DNA of 64,000 bases from CAZPHU01 sp964419255 (GTDB lineage Bacteria > Fibrobacterota > Chitinivibrionia > Chitinivibrionales > CAYFVL01): contig CAYQOU010000015.1 of assembly GCA_964419255.1 (NCBI GenBank), forward strand, positions 1 to 64,000. Reading direction: 5' to 3'. The notes under the pieces are model-generated. The model made no database searches. It was not told where the DNA came from and saw nothing but the letters and a program-made list of their open reading frames with translations. Below, piece after piece: positions 44,504 to 52,869 of the stretch. Numbering within the stretch: the first letter of the stretch is position 1; the number at the start of each line of letters is the position of its first letter. The translations under genes and the position numbers were made by a program.

Positions 44504-45598
44504 TTAATTGAAAGGATACTCCCCTATCGGGAAAGGATTTGAATATATCCAGGCATTTCGTCGCTTAAATACTTCCAGCCGGTACACCCCCTGCCGCCTG
44601 ATGGGAAAGCGTGCATCGGTTCCTTCCACCGCAGCTACAGCTGAACCGTTACGAATTAATGTGATACTTGCCGGTGCAGGAATCGAAACTGTCAATACAC
44701 CCGGGAGCCGGGGAACGTATTGGTGTTTACCGGGACATAACCTGACCCCTTTAGCATCTTGGAATATCATCTGAGCCCCTCGCGCATCTCCCCGGCGAAA
44801 ATTGCTGATAAACCCGTTTCCATCACGAAGTTTACTCAACAGTACCTGTTTGTAGTTTTCTTTGTCGTCTTTTACCTGACGAGGTATCCACACATGGGTC
44901 CTTATCCCCTGCAGTTCCACTCTGATTGGGAAAATGCGTAATCCAAACCAGGATGGGCCGATCTGGATGGTATGGGCATCGACACCACCGATACCGCTTA
45001 CGAACCGTTGTTTGTTCAAAGCATCCCACTTATAAAGCAGATTTTCCGGCACCGTACCCAGAAACCGTCTGGGATAGAAGATTCTGATATAGCTGAGCCG
45101 GCTTTTGAGGTTTTCTACCCACTCTGACATCTGATTCCAGATCTCTATTCCATCGTATCCGCTTGCCTGCCAATCCACCCAGGGATATGGAGGATATTGT
45201 CTGAAATAGTTTCTTTTTTCCGCCGGATGGGCAAGAAATCCGACCCCTCCCTGCTTTTTTGTGGCATCAATATACTGCTGGGGCTTTTGCATTGTGGACA
45301 CCGAGTCGACACCAAAGGCAAGATAATGATTCAATTTTCGGGAATCATGATGTTCGTAGCCCACCAGCACAAAAAGCGCTTGATGAAATCCTTCGTAGCC
45401 GTCACTCTTTGCGCCAAGACTCATGTGGTCGGTGACACCAATGAAATCAAGATTCAGAGATTGAGCCGCCTCGATAAGCTCCGAAATGTGAACACCACCA
45501 TCGCTGTAGCGTGTGTGCAGGTGAAGCGTTCCACAAAGTTCTTTCATTTCGGCGGGAGGCAGTATTTTTGTTTTCATAGGCTCAACCAAAGAAACCAC
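44504..45598 (-). CDS. PHP-domain phosphoesterase-like protein
   Basis: A 364-residue protein with a PHP metal-binding domain: GTLHLHTRYSDG (HxH), DFIGVTDHMS, GYEHHD, VGFLAHPAEKRN (His), and GGVDAHTIQ near residue 205 all provide the expected ligands. From about 270 it has a separate beta-rich C-terminal part (RLCPGKHQYVPRLPGVLTVSI). PHP proteins hydrolyse phosphoesters or phospholipid-like substrates. Internal ATG 45577 is an alternative to GTG 45598; neither has a strong ribosome site. It is the first gene of the prenyl-lipid operon; a phosphatase acting on a phosphorylated lipid or glycerol-phosphate intermediate would fit but is inference. Confidence 0.82.
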   Translation of the reverse strand: MVSLVEPMKTKILPPAEMKELCGTLHLHTRYSDGGVHISELIEAAQSLNLDFIGVTDHMSLGAKSDGYEGFHQALFVLVGYEHHDSRKLNHYLAFGVDSVSTMQKPQQYIDATKKQGGVGFLAHPAEKRNYFRQYPPYPWVDWQASGYDGIEIWNQMSEWVENLKSRLSYIRIFYPRRFLGTVPENLLYKWDALNKQRFVSGIGGVDAHTIQIGPSWFGLRIFPIRVELQGIRTHVWIPRQVKDDKENYKQVLLSKLRDGNGFISNFRRGDARGAQMIFQDAKGVRLCPGKHQYVPRLPGVLTVSIPAPASITLIRNGSAVAAVEGTDARFPIRRQGVYRLEVFKRRNAWIYSNPFPIGEYPFN

Positions 45599-45792
45599 TC
45601 AGAGAATAAATTCCACATGAAAGCTGTTGAAAAAATGAAAAAGCATAAAAGGTAAAATAATACCTCCCGCAATATTTAAAAGGTTTCGCCGGCATAAAAA
45701 GGTAAAATGCTACGCGGGTACCTTAATATTGCCCGATTGATGTGCTTTTTGACACTAAAGCAGGCAATCTTTGCATAGCCACCTCTTTTTAT

Positions 45793-45821
45793 TTGACCCG
45801 CGGAAGAAAAATAACTATATT
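45793..45821 (+). promoter_or_regulatory. Sigma-70 promoter of rpsT
   Basis: TTGACC (45793-45798) and TATATT (45816-45821) are exactly 17 bases apart, leaving a leader of about 48 bases before rpsT. Further upstream a direct repeat GCATAAAA(A)GGTAAAAT occurs at 45643-45658 and 45692-45708, of unknown role. Confidence 0.8.
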
Positions 45822-45875
45822 AGCAAGACTTGGGTGGAATTTTAACCAGATTGTAATACCAAGGAGTATTTAAGC

Positions 45876-46133
45876 ATGCCACACCACAAATCCTGCAAGA
45901 AGCGGATTGTTACAAGCAAGAAAAGCAACATTCGTAACCGTATGAGCAAGAGCAGAATGCATACTGCTTCCAAAAAGGTGACGGGAGCGAAAACAAAACC
46001 GGAAGCTGTTGAGGCTCTTAAAGAGGCATTCTCAGTGATAGACAAATCAGCTCTGCGTGGGGTTATACATAAGAATAAAGCAGCTAATCAGAAGGCTCGA
46101 CTCGCCAAAACAGTTAATAAACTCGCCGGCTAA
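45876..46133 (+). CDS. rpsT: 30S ribosomal protein S20
   Basis: S20 binds 16S rRNA and is part of the 30S body. The 85-residue, highly basic product has the family pattern SKKSNIRNRMSKSRMHTASKKV and the C-terminal KGVIHKN-like motif (RGVIHKNKAANQKARL). AAGGAG lies 9 bases before the ATG. It has a consensus promoter and a terminator that overlaps its stop codon, so it is a single-gene unit, as is common for rpsT. Confidence 0.96.
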   Translation: MPHHKSCKKRIVTSKKSNIRNRMSKSRMHTASKKVTGAKTKPEAVEALKEAFSVIDKSALRGVIHKNKAANQKARLAKTVNKLAG

Positions 46134-46145
46134 TCCGGCGGGTTT
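46122..46145 (+). terminator. Terminator of rpsT
   Basis: Stem CTCGCCGG/CCGGCGGG (one G-T pair) with loop CTAAT includes the last codons and the stop codon of rpsT. It is followed by only three T, then CCC. It is a moderate Rho-independent terminator. Confidence 0.65.
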
Positions 46146-46453
46146 CCCACCCACCCTGCCCCCGACACCCCGCCGCCCGATTTGACCGATTTTTCATACC
46201 ATTATTGAAAAAAACCTTCCTTATAGATATACTAGATTGTATTTGTCCTGGGCTTTTCCGATGACGATTGAGCCACGGATGTTTGAACAGAAATGAATAA
46301 AAACAAAAAAACACCTGATTTTTAACTTCTTTTAAGTTATATATTTAAGTGTTTCCTTAAATACGTCAATATCGTAGTCGCATCCATTATGAGTATGATA
46401 ATCGTTTTCTATATCAACCATCGATGTTGCTGATTATCTGCAGAAAACGCCAT
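46146..46453. other. Intergenic region upstream of the TPR membrane protein
   Basis: These 308 AT-rich bases (A-runs near 46290-46310) contain no gene with a ribosome site. They should hold the promoter for the following genes, but I find no pair of hexamers at proper spacing. Confidence 0.3.
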
Positions 46454-48577
46454 ATGATCAAAAAGCTGCTCACACTTTGTCTTCTCCTAACCCCTCTGGT
46501 TTCTCAGGCACGGACAGAGATTTCCACACCGCTGTTTTGGGAGCAAAGCATCTCACAAGCTTTGAGTGACCGGGATATGTTTTACCAGAAACTGGGTGTT
46601 GGCCCCCATGCAAACCGTTTACGTGATTTGCTGCAGCGCCAGGAATCACGAAATGTACGTAAGCTGCTCCTCGAACACAAGCAACCGGACAGTCCCTGGT
46701 TTCACTTTCTTTTTGGCCTTTCCTATGTCAACAGCGATAAGGATCTTGTAAGAAAACATTTCCAACGCGCCTTAAGCGCTTCAGAAAAGGATGCCGGCTC
46801 TACATGGGTTTTGTTTATCGAATTCGACATAACAGGAAATACCAAATGGGCAGAAAAATCTCTCATGCAACTCGAAAAACAGAAATTGTTGGCAGGGGCC
46901 AGGAGTGCACCAGTGATCTCCCAGCAGTTGTTATCGCTTGCGCACAATGGAAATGCCAAAAAGCAATCATCCGTCGATTATCTTAAATGGTCATATCGCT
47001 TTGAGCGATATCCCTTTTGGCTGCAGCTGACCAAAAGAAACAACAGCCCTTCTTTATCCACTCTGATAACCTCGAATAGCTTTATGACCGGCATTTCACT
47101 ATTAACCAAATCCTGGCATTTTCAACTTTCCACATTCCGCTATGCACTTATGTTTCTGCGCTTCGCCCTGATTGTTTTCGTTTGTACCGTTGTTTTATCG
47201 CTTTCAATCAAAACCATACCATCAACCCTCCATCCCCTCACAGAGCTGTTTCCTCCAGCCATTCCATACTTTCTGAGATTGAGTTTCTCGATTCTGGTTT
47301 ATGCGAGTTTAATCGCCATTGGCATTCTTCCCTTTCTTTTTCTGCACATACTCCTGAGCTGGCCGTTTGTACGAAAAAGAGGCCGGATTCTGCTCTCGGC
47401 TTGCCTGGCAGTGCTTCTTTGTGGCCCACTTGATGCCCGGTTGCAGAATTTTTTCTCCACAATGCTCTCCCCCGGCAGCGTCGTGGGATTATATCACCAA
47501 ACCGTAAACAGCGGCTACTCTCCTGAGCTGGCCTCGGCCCTGGTCCATGCGATGGAACAAAACCCTCAAGACCATCTCCCGTATATGAGTGCTGCGATCC
47601 TCTCACTGAAAAAGGGTGATATTCAGACCGCTCTTCACCATATATTACTTGCCGAGAACATAAGGCCCGATGATCCGGTGCTGCAGATCACGACTGGTAA
47701 CATCTACTTTGCACAAGGGAATTTAAAAAAAGCCGGTGCCTACTATCAAAAATGCATCAATCAGTTTCCCGAATACGAGGAAGGATTTTTTAATCTGGGG
47801 CAGTACAGTTTTGCCTCGATGCAAACCATGCGTGGAACGGAGCTGGTTGCCCAGGCCGCTGACATCAACGAATCTCGAGTGAATGAGTTTATCGAGGTCA
47901 ACGACGATAAATTCGCCGACGAGTGGCCTATGATCAGAAAGGTGATGCATGCAGATTACAAGCCCGGCTATTTCTGGTCTCACATCGCCACCGCTCATAG
48001 CGGCAACTGGAAGCAGGCATCGAGGATATGGTCGGCGCAGTTTCTTAACCTTTCACCAGTTTTTCTGTATGTCATCTTTATTGCAGGTGCCTTTGTTGTC
48101 TGGTATAAGCGCCCAAGAAGAAGGAAAAAAATTTTTTACTGCCGGTTGTGTGAAAGAACCATGTGCAAGAAATGCCGCAACGGAAGCCTATGTACCGATT
48201 GTGTGAAAAAACTCCAGATCAGCCGGGACGAGTCAAATGAAGCCAGAAAAGCGGAGATACTGATTCGTAATAAACGGCACCTGGTGACAAATCTGATCCA
48301 CCACTCTCTTAACGGGGTATTTCCCGGATCGGGTTTTTTATACGTGGGGCAGAAAAAACGTTTGAGCATCACTCTCATGGTGATAAGCAGCCTGGTGTAT
48401 GCATCCTATGCGGCAATTCTTAATTTCAATTTCTCCTACCCCTTCTGGGTAATCGCGCCGCTATTTACGATGGTTCTAACTGTGTGTCTGCTTTACTCTC
48501 TTTCATTCCTGGGTTTCCAGTTGCTCAAAGCAGCCAAATTGCTATCGGGAGATAAACGACATGTCATTGAGCGGTAA
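46454..48577 (+). CDS. Multi-domain membrane protein: TPR plus zinc ribbon
   Basis: A 707-residue protein of no family I can name. The start at 46454 gives a signal peptide (MIKKLLTLCLLLTPLVSQAR). A periplasmic helical region with TPR-like parts follows (about 50-190). Three or four membrane helices lie at about 225-340, then a second TPR array at 355-470 (AILSLKKGDIQTALHHILLA, GNIYFAQGNLKKAGAYYQKC), a single membrane helix near 540, a zinc-ribbon CRLCERTMCKKCRNGSLCTDC (six to eight ligand cysteines) around 575-600, and three helices at the C-terminus. It overlaps the DUF4388 gene by 17 bases. Alternating soluble domains on both membrane sides suggest a scaffold in an envelope machine. The ribosome site is weak. 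Confidence 0.75.
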   Translation: MIKKLLTLCLLLTPLVSQARTEISTPLFWEQSISQALSDRDMFYQKLGVGPHANRLRDLLQRQESRNVRKLLLEHKQPDSPWFHFLFGLSYVNSDKDLVRKHFQRALSASEKDAGSTWVLFIEFDITGNTKWAEKSLMQLEKQKLLAGARSAPVISQQLLSLAHNGNAKKQSSVDYLKWSYRFERYPFWLQLTKRNNSPSLSTLITSNSFMTGISLLTKSWHFQLSTFRYALMFLRFALIVFVCTVVLSLSIKTIPSTLHPLTELFPPAIPYFLRLSFSILVYASLIAIGILPFLFLHILLSWPFVRKRGRILLSACLAVLLCGPLDARLQNFFSTMLSPGSVVGLYHQTVNSGYSPELASALVHAMEQNPQDHLPYMSAAILSLKKGDIQTALHHILLAENIRPDDPVLQITTGNIYFAQGNLKKAGAYYQKCINQFPEYEEGFFNLGQYSFASMQTMRGTELVAQAADINESRVNEFIEVNDDKFADEWPMIRKVMHADYKPGYFWSHIATAHSGNWKQASRIWSAQFLNLSPVFLYVIFIAGAFVVWYKRPRRRKKIFYCRLCERTMCKKCRNGSLCTDCVKKLQISRDESNEARKAEILIRNKRHLVTNLIHHSLNGVFPGSGFLYVGQKKRLSITLMVISSLVYASYAAILNFNFSYPFWVIAPLFTMVLTVCLLYSLSFLGFQLLKAAKLLSGDKRHVIER

Positions 48578-49631
48578 TTTAAGAGATTTCGATTTATCTT
48601 ATATTTACCAGATAATTTCACAGGAGAGTAAAACCGGGCGGTTGGTTGTTACCTGTGATGAGGCGGAAGTGCACGTTGTGTTCAACAAAGGCAAGGTTGT
48701 GTATGCGGGCGACAACCGTCAGGATCTTGCCAAGATGCTTGCCTCCTATGCTCAGACGGCCGGCAAGGAGCATTCGAAAAGGATTCAGGAGCTTTCACGA
48801 CAGTTCAGGGGCAATTTCAACGGCTTTGCCTCCAAACTTCTGTCCGAGCAGATTGTGTCATCAGAAGATTTGACTCTATTTACCGAAATGACCCTGGAGG
48901 ATCTTGCCTGCAATTTGTTTTTCTGGGAACATGGTTATTACCGTTTCGAGGTCCTTTCGCAGGTCGACCATCTGCAGTTTAATGACATCGGATTTTCGGC
49001 TGATGCCATTACCATGGAGGCAGCCCGAAGGACTGATGAATGGAAGCAAATAAGCGAGCATATCACCGAGGACACGGTATTTATTAAATCCCCCGACCTG
49101 GAAGATAAAAAAGATATCGATTTCAAATCATGTGCCCTGCGACAGATACCCGAATTTATTCTTCATTACATAGATGGTACCACATCTGTGGCTTACCTGA
49201 GCAAGAATCTTTTCTTTTCACAATACCGTATCATGGATTCGCTCTTTCAGCTCAAGAATGAGGAGAAAATAATACCATTATCAGATAAATACTCCCGTTC
49301 GATAAATGCCGCTCTGAAGCGGCAGTCGATTCAGGCGGAATCAGCTACAAGCACGATCCTGCTTTCAAGCCTGGTTGTTGCCGGGATTGTGTCGATTATT
49401 GTTCTTTTCGGCACCATTTTTTTGCATGGTCATGTTATGGAAGATAAAATCATAGAAAAGCGCAAAACAGAACTGTTTCTTGAACGAATTCAATCAGAGA
49501 AAAAAGTTGCGATAGCATCTCTTTTGTATCACGCTCAGAACGGAACACCTCTGACAGATGTCGAAGAGCTTGTTGAGGAGCGTTATATTACCGGGAGGGA
49601 TCTGCCTCCACCGGATATTTCGATACGATGA
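48561..49631 (+). CDS. DUF4388 (PATAN) membrane protein
   Basis: A 356-residue protein whose first 170 residues are a DUF4388/PATAN domain: SLSGNLRDFDLSYIYQIISQESKTG, then VVFNKGKVVYAGDN and a long helical insertion up to EMTLEDLACNLFFWEHGYYRFE. A second winged-helix-like part follows (about 190-250, IDGTTSVAYLSKNL). There is one membrane helix at about 270-295 (TILLSSLVVAGIVSIIVLFGTIF) and a short external C-terminus. PATAN domains are linked in many genomes to MglA-type GTPases and two-component systems; MglA is the next gene. It overlaps the preceding membrane-protein gene, so the two are translationally coupled. Confidence 0.85.
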   Translation: MSLSGNLRDFDLSYIYQIISQESKTGRLVVTCDEAEVHVVFNKGKVVYAGDNRQDLAKMLASYAQTAGKEHSKRIQELSRQFRGNFNGFASKLLSEQIVSSEDLTLFTEMTLEDLACNLFFWEHGYYRFEVLSQVDHLQFNDIGFSADAITMEAARRTDEWKQISEHITEDTVFIKSPDLEDKKDIDFKSCALRQIPEFILHYIDGTTSVAYLSKNLFFSQYRIMDSLFQLKNEEKIIPLSDKYSRSINAALKRQSIQAESATSTILLSSLVVAGIVSIIVLFGTIFLHGHVMEDKIIEKRKTELFLERIQSEKKVAIASLLYHAQNGTPLTDVEELVEERYITGRDLPPPDISIR

Positions 49632-49749
49632 TCGTCACGTATGGGAAATTACACGTTTTTTTTGTAGGATTACAAAGTTTTTTGTAGGACAGGTAAGAGT
49701 ATTTCAGCGCCATTTATCTTGATTTCCTTATTTCGCGCTTAAACTCTTC

Positions 49750-49779
49750 TTGCCTCAGGAATCTATATCTAATTATATT
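49750..49779 (+). promoter_or_regulatory. Putative sigma-70 promoter of the mglA gene
   Basis: TTGCCT (49750-49755) and TATATT (49774-49779) are 18 bases apart, about 80 bases before the ATG. Slightly upstream a short direct repeat GTTTTTT(TT)GTAGGA occurs at 49655-49669 and 49677-49689, which might be an operator. Confidence is moderate. Confidence 0.5.
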
Positions 49780-49860
49780 ACGATTTGGGGAGACTTCACG
49801 GTTTGCAGACGTATCAGCATCTCTGCTGCCGGGAATATTTAACAAAAAAGGATTAGAGCA

Positions 49861-51591
49861 ATGGCATCAATTAACTATGCTGCTCGAGAGATAAGTGTAA
49901 AGATTGTATACTACGGTCCCGGGCTCAGTGGAAAAACCACAAACCTTCAGATAATCCACAAGAAGGTACCGCAAGATTATAAAAGCGATATGGTATCCCT
50001 TGCTACTGAAACCGATCGTACCCTGTTCTTCGATTTTCTTCCTCTGGATCTAGGGAAAATCAAAGGGTTTTCTGCCAAGTTTCAGCTATATACCGTACCG
50101 GGACAGGTGTATTATAACGCTACCCGCAAGCTGGTGCTACGTGGAGTGGACGGAGTTGTGTTTGTCGCCGATTCAGCACAGGATAAGCTGCAGGAGAACA
50201 TCGAAAGCTTTCAAAACCTGATGGATAATCTGGCGGAGTACGGATATAAAAGAGAACAAGTACCACTGATCATCCAGTATAACAAACGCGATCTTCCCAA
50301 TGCGATGCCGATTGAGCAGATGCAGCCGATTATCAATAAATACAATGTGCCATGGTCTGAAGCTTCCGCCATTAAAGGCAAGGGTGTATTCGAATCTCTG
50401 AAACTGATCGGAAAGATCGTCATTGACGAACTTAACCGCAAGTACTCTCGCGGTTCACGTTCTTCGGCTGCGGCTCAGCCGAAAATGACTCAAACCCAGG
50501 GTATGCAACAAAGGCCTCAGCCTCAGCAACCGACGAATCGTCCGCAGATGCCGCAGCAGCGCCCAGTGGCCGGAAGACCGCCGGTGCCACCTCAGCCTCC
50601 GCGCAGACCAAATACACAGGCCGCACCACAACGGCAGTGGCGTGCACCGGATCAGAAACCGGCAACACCACCTCCTCCTCATGCGGGACAGGCAAAGAAG
50701 CCCTTTTCACCACCTCCGCCACCGCGTAATCCGCAGCAATTTGCTCCGCCACCACCGCCACCTCAGCAGCAGCGCCAGCAATTTGCACAGCAGCCTCCCG
50801 GAGATCAGCACAGTCAACCAAGAGGTCGTCAGCCGATGCCCCCCCAGGAGGATCCGTTTATACCCAACACTCCCGTTCAGGGCCAAAACTATCAGGAGGA
50901 TTACGATTCTGTAAACCTGGAACCATTAGATTCCGGCTTCAACGCGAGGCCATTCCCTTCAGATAATACAAAACGGTCGCAGAAGTCTGAACTGGACCTG
51001 GAGATTGAACGTTATCAGCAGGAGATATACGATCATAATACAGACATGGGTTCCGCCCCCTACGGCAACGAAGCCCAGTCTCAATATGAAACATTTGAAC
51101 CACAGGACCGGTCATATTCTCCAAATGATTATCAGAATTTCGATCATCAAGGCTACGGCCAGGGCTACGACACTCAGAACTATTCCTTTGATGCCGGCAA
51201 CTATGATGCGTATGGAAACGATCAAAACAGTGCTCAGGACACAGACTCAGATTACGGTGATGGTGAAGCGACATTCGAAATAGAGCCGCAACCATACCCC
51301 AACAATGGTGAATTTCCGTCGGCGCAGAATCAAGGCCAGGACTATAACTATTATCAGGATCAGGATCAGAATCCCGATAATTATTCCTACGGCTATGACC
51401 AGACCCAATACGACCAGCCACAATACAATGAGCCGCCGGAAAAAGACGACAAACCGATGTATTTTACCTCTGTCGATATGGACAATCCGCCAAAGAAAGG
51501 TAAAAAACCCGTTAATCCTAAGAATAAGCAGAAAAAGGGCTTATTCGGTAGATTCCGTAAAAACATTGATGATGATGATGACCTGTTTTGA
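49861..51591 (+). CDS. mglA: MglA-type small GTPase with long disordered tail
   Basis: Residues 1 to about 197 are an MglA GTPase, the bacterial Ras-like switch that sets the leading pole in gliding and polarity systems. They show P-loop GPGLSGKTTN (19-28), switch/G3 TVPGQVYYNATRKLVLRG from residue 78, G4 NKRD (141-144) and SAIKGKGV-like G5 (ASAIKGKGVFESL). MglA is normally about 195 residues; here a further 380 follow. About 198-340 is Pro/Gln/Arg-rich, about 340-530 is rich in Gln, Asn, Tyr and Asp, and the end is basic then acidic (KKGLFGRFRKNIDDDDDLF). The tail is surely disordered and might mediate clustering or membrane binding. The C-terminus resembles the amphipathic basic motif of membrane-binding tails. 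Confidence 0.9.
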   Translation: MASINYAAREISVKIVYYGPGLSGKTTNLQIIHKKVPQDYKSDMVSLATETDRTLFFDFLPLDLGKIKGFSAKFQLYTVPGQVYYNATRKLVLRGVDGVVFVADSAQDKLQENIESFQNLMDNLAEYGYKREQVPLIIQYNKRDLPNAMPIEQMQPIINKYNVPWSEASAIKGKGVFESLKLIGKIVIDELNRKYSRGSRSSAAAQPKMTQTQGMQQRPQPQQPTNRPQMPQQRPVAGRPPVPPQPPRRPNTQAAPQRQWRAPDQKPATPPPPHAGQAKKPFSPPPPPRNPQQFAPPPPPPQQQRQQFAQQPPGDQHSQPRGRQPMPPQEDPFIPNTPVQGQNYQEDYDSVNLEPLDSGFNARPFPSDNTKRSQKSELDLEIERYQQEIYDHNTDMGSAPYGNEAQSQYETFEPQDRSYSPNDYQNFDHQGYGQGYDTQNYSFDAGNYDAYGNDQNSAQDTDSDYGDGEATFEIEPQPYPNNGEFPSAQNQGQDYNYYQDQDQNPDNYSYGYDQTQYDQPQYNEPPEKDDKPMYFTSVDMDNPPKKGKKPVNPKNKQKKGLFGRFRKNIDDDDDLF

Positions 51592-51632
51592 TCGTCATGT
51601 TTTTCCGGCACTGAATTAACTGATCGTAAATT

Positions 51633-51655
51633 TGGGGGGTATTCCCCCCATTTCT
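51633..51655 (+). terminator. Terminator of the mglA gene
   Basis: A perfect stem TGGGGGG/CCCCCCA with a TATT loop is followed by TTTCTTAT, 42 bases after the stop codon. It separates mglA from the Roadblock gene, which therefore needs its own promoter or readthrough. Confidence 0.8.
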
Positions 51656-51802
51656 TATATATATTGAGTAGAAGAATGAAACAGAACACATTCTTCTGGT
51701 AAAATAATCTGCACAGCTAATACTTACGTGAGGTTTGCATTTTAACCGAATACAAGTCGAAGTACGTATACACTTAGCCATGTACTTTATACTGGACTGA
51801 TA

Positions 51803-52345
51803 ATGGACCACGACCACATTCTACAACTCGAAGATGTTAATCGCTTGAACGTCATCTTAACCAATATCGTCGATAAGGCCCGAATCGATACGGCTTTGTT
51901 GATTAACAAATCGGGACGATTGCTCACATGTCAGAGCGAGACTGGTGAATTAGATATGGTCAGTCTTGCAGCTCTTGTGGTCGGAAGCTTCGCATCGAGC
52001 ATTACTATCGCCAACATGCTTGGTGAAACGGAGTTTAACTCCATGTATCATCAGGGAGAACGAAAACATATACGCATTTCACAAGTCGATCATAATACCG
52101 TGCTCTGTCTGATATTTGACAATCGCACTACTTTAGAGAAAGTTAAATCTTTCACAGAACAATTCACCCCGGATTTACAAAATGCACTTCATCTGACATA
52201 CTCTCATATCGAATCTAATCCCGATATCAATATCGATGTCCTCCCCCAAAACTACCGGCAGGCGGAATATACCGACAGATCAACGAACAAAGGATCAGAT
52301 CCCGATATCGACGAAAGTGACATCATCGATTTTGAATTGATGTAG
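51803..52345 (+). CDS. Roadblock/LC7 domain protein (MglB-like)
   Basis: A 180-residue protein. Residues about 10-130 have the Roadblock/LC7 pattern: LNVILTNIVDKARIDTALLIN, SGRLLTC, SLAALVVGSFASSITIANML, then the QVDHNTVLCLIFD strand. Proteins of this fold (MglB) are GTPase-activating partners of MglA, and one lies directly after mglA here, so it is the likely regulator of that GTPase. The last 50 residues are polar and probably unstructured, with acidic SDPDIDESDIIDFELM at the end. Ribosome site weak (GGACTGATA). Typical length for the fold alone is about 120-160. Confidence 0.87.
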   Translation: MDHDHILQLEDVNRLNVILTNIVDKARIDTALLINKSGRLLTCQSETGELDMVSLAALVVGSFASSITIANMLGETEFNSMYHQGERKHIRISQVDHNTVLCLIFDNRTTLEKVKSFTEQFTPDLQNALHLTYSHIESNPDINIDVLPQNYRQAEYTDRSTNKGSDPDIDESDIIDFELM

Positions 52346-52361
52346 CTTCCATATAGCTGTC

Positions 52362-52637
52362 CTAGCAGACAGGCCTGAGGACCAACGTAAGAAACACTAC
52401 CAACACTACTACACCTGCTATAGTGTGCCAGCTGCGCGGATTCTTCTTTTTTTGTTTCTGTGAACCAAACTCCTGTGCAACCAGATCTTCATATTCGCTT
52501 TCATCCGGTAAATCTATTCCGTCAAGGTATGTACCGTCAGACCATCCTGTTCGTTCATCGGAACCACATTCCGGACAGGATTCTGCATCTTTCTTGATTG
52601 ATGCTCCACAGTGAGGACAAGGCACTCTCTGGCTCAT
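52362..52637 (-). CDS. Zinc-ribbon single-pass membrane protein
   Basis: A 91-residue protein with an N-terminal zinc ribbon (CPHCGASIKKDAESCPECG), an acidic middle (DGIDLPDESEYEDL), a basic KQKKKNPRSW stretch and one C-terminal membrane helix (AGVVVLVVFLTLVL). It is thus a tail-anchored cytosolic protein. The two CxxC pairs are intact. Its function is unknown; similar small proteins are common and poorly described. It is convergent with the Roadblock gene and divergent from the deacetylase. Confidence 0.75.
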   Translation of the reverse strand: MSQRVPCPHCGASIKKDAESCPECGSDERTGWSDGTYLDGIDLPDESEYEDLVAQEFGSQKQKKKNPRSWHTIAGVVVLVVFLTLVLRPVC

Positions 52638-52869
52638 GTTCAACCTTTCGGACTTGTTTTTGTAAAACTGTTCATTGCTTCACCCCTTCTATCCTCGCAG
52701 GAATTTCGCGAATCATCCAGGCAAAGCCGCTTTTTGAAGCATTGAGGTTACCCGGCATATCCTGGCGACACGGATTGTCTTAAAATAGTATACGTGGTGG
52801 TGCTCTTAAACATTCAGATATATTTTTAATACATTACCGTTTATCTGAACCTTTTTGTACCGAAGGCAC

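Noticed and set aside
50432..50821. Minus-strand protein opposite the Pro/Gln-rich tail of mglA
   Set aside because: It is an Ala/Val/Glu-rich mirror of a low-complexity coding strand without ribosome site.
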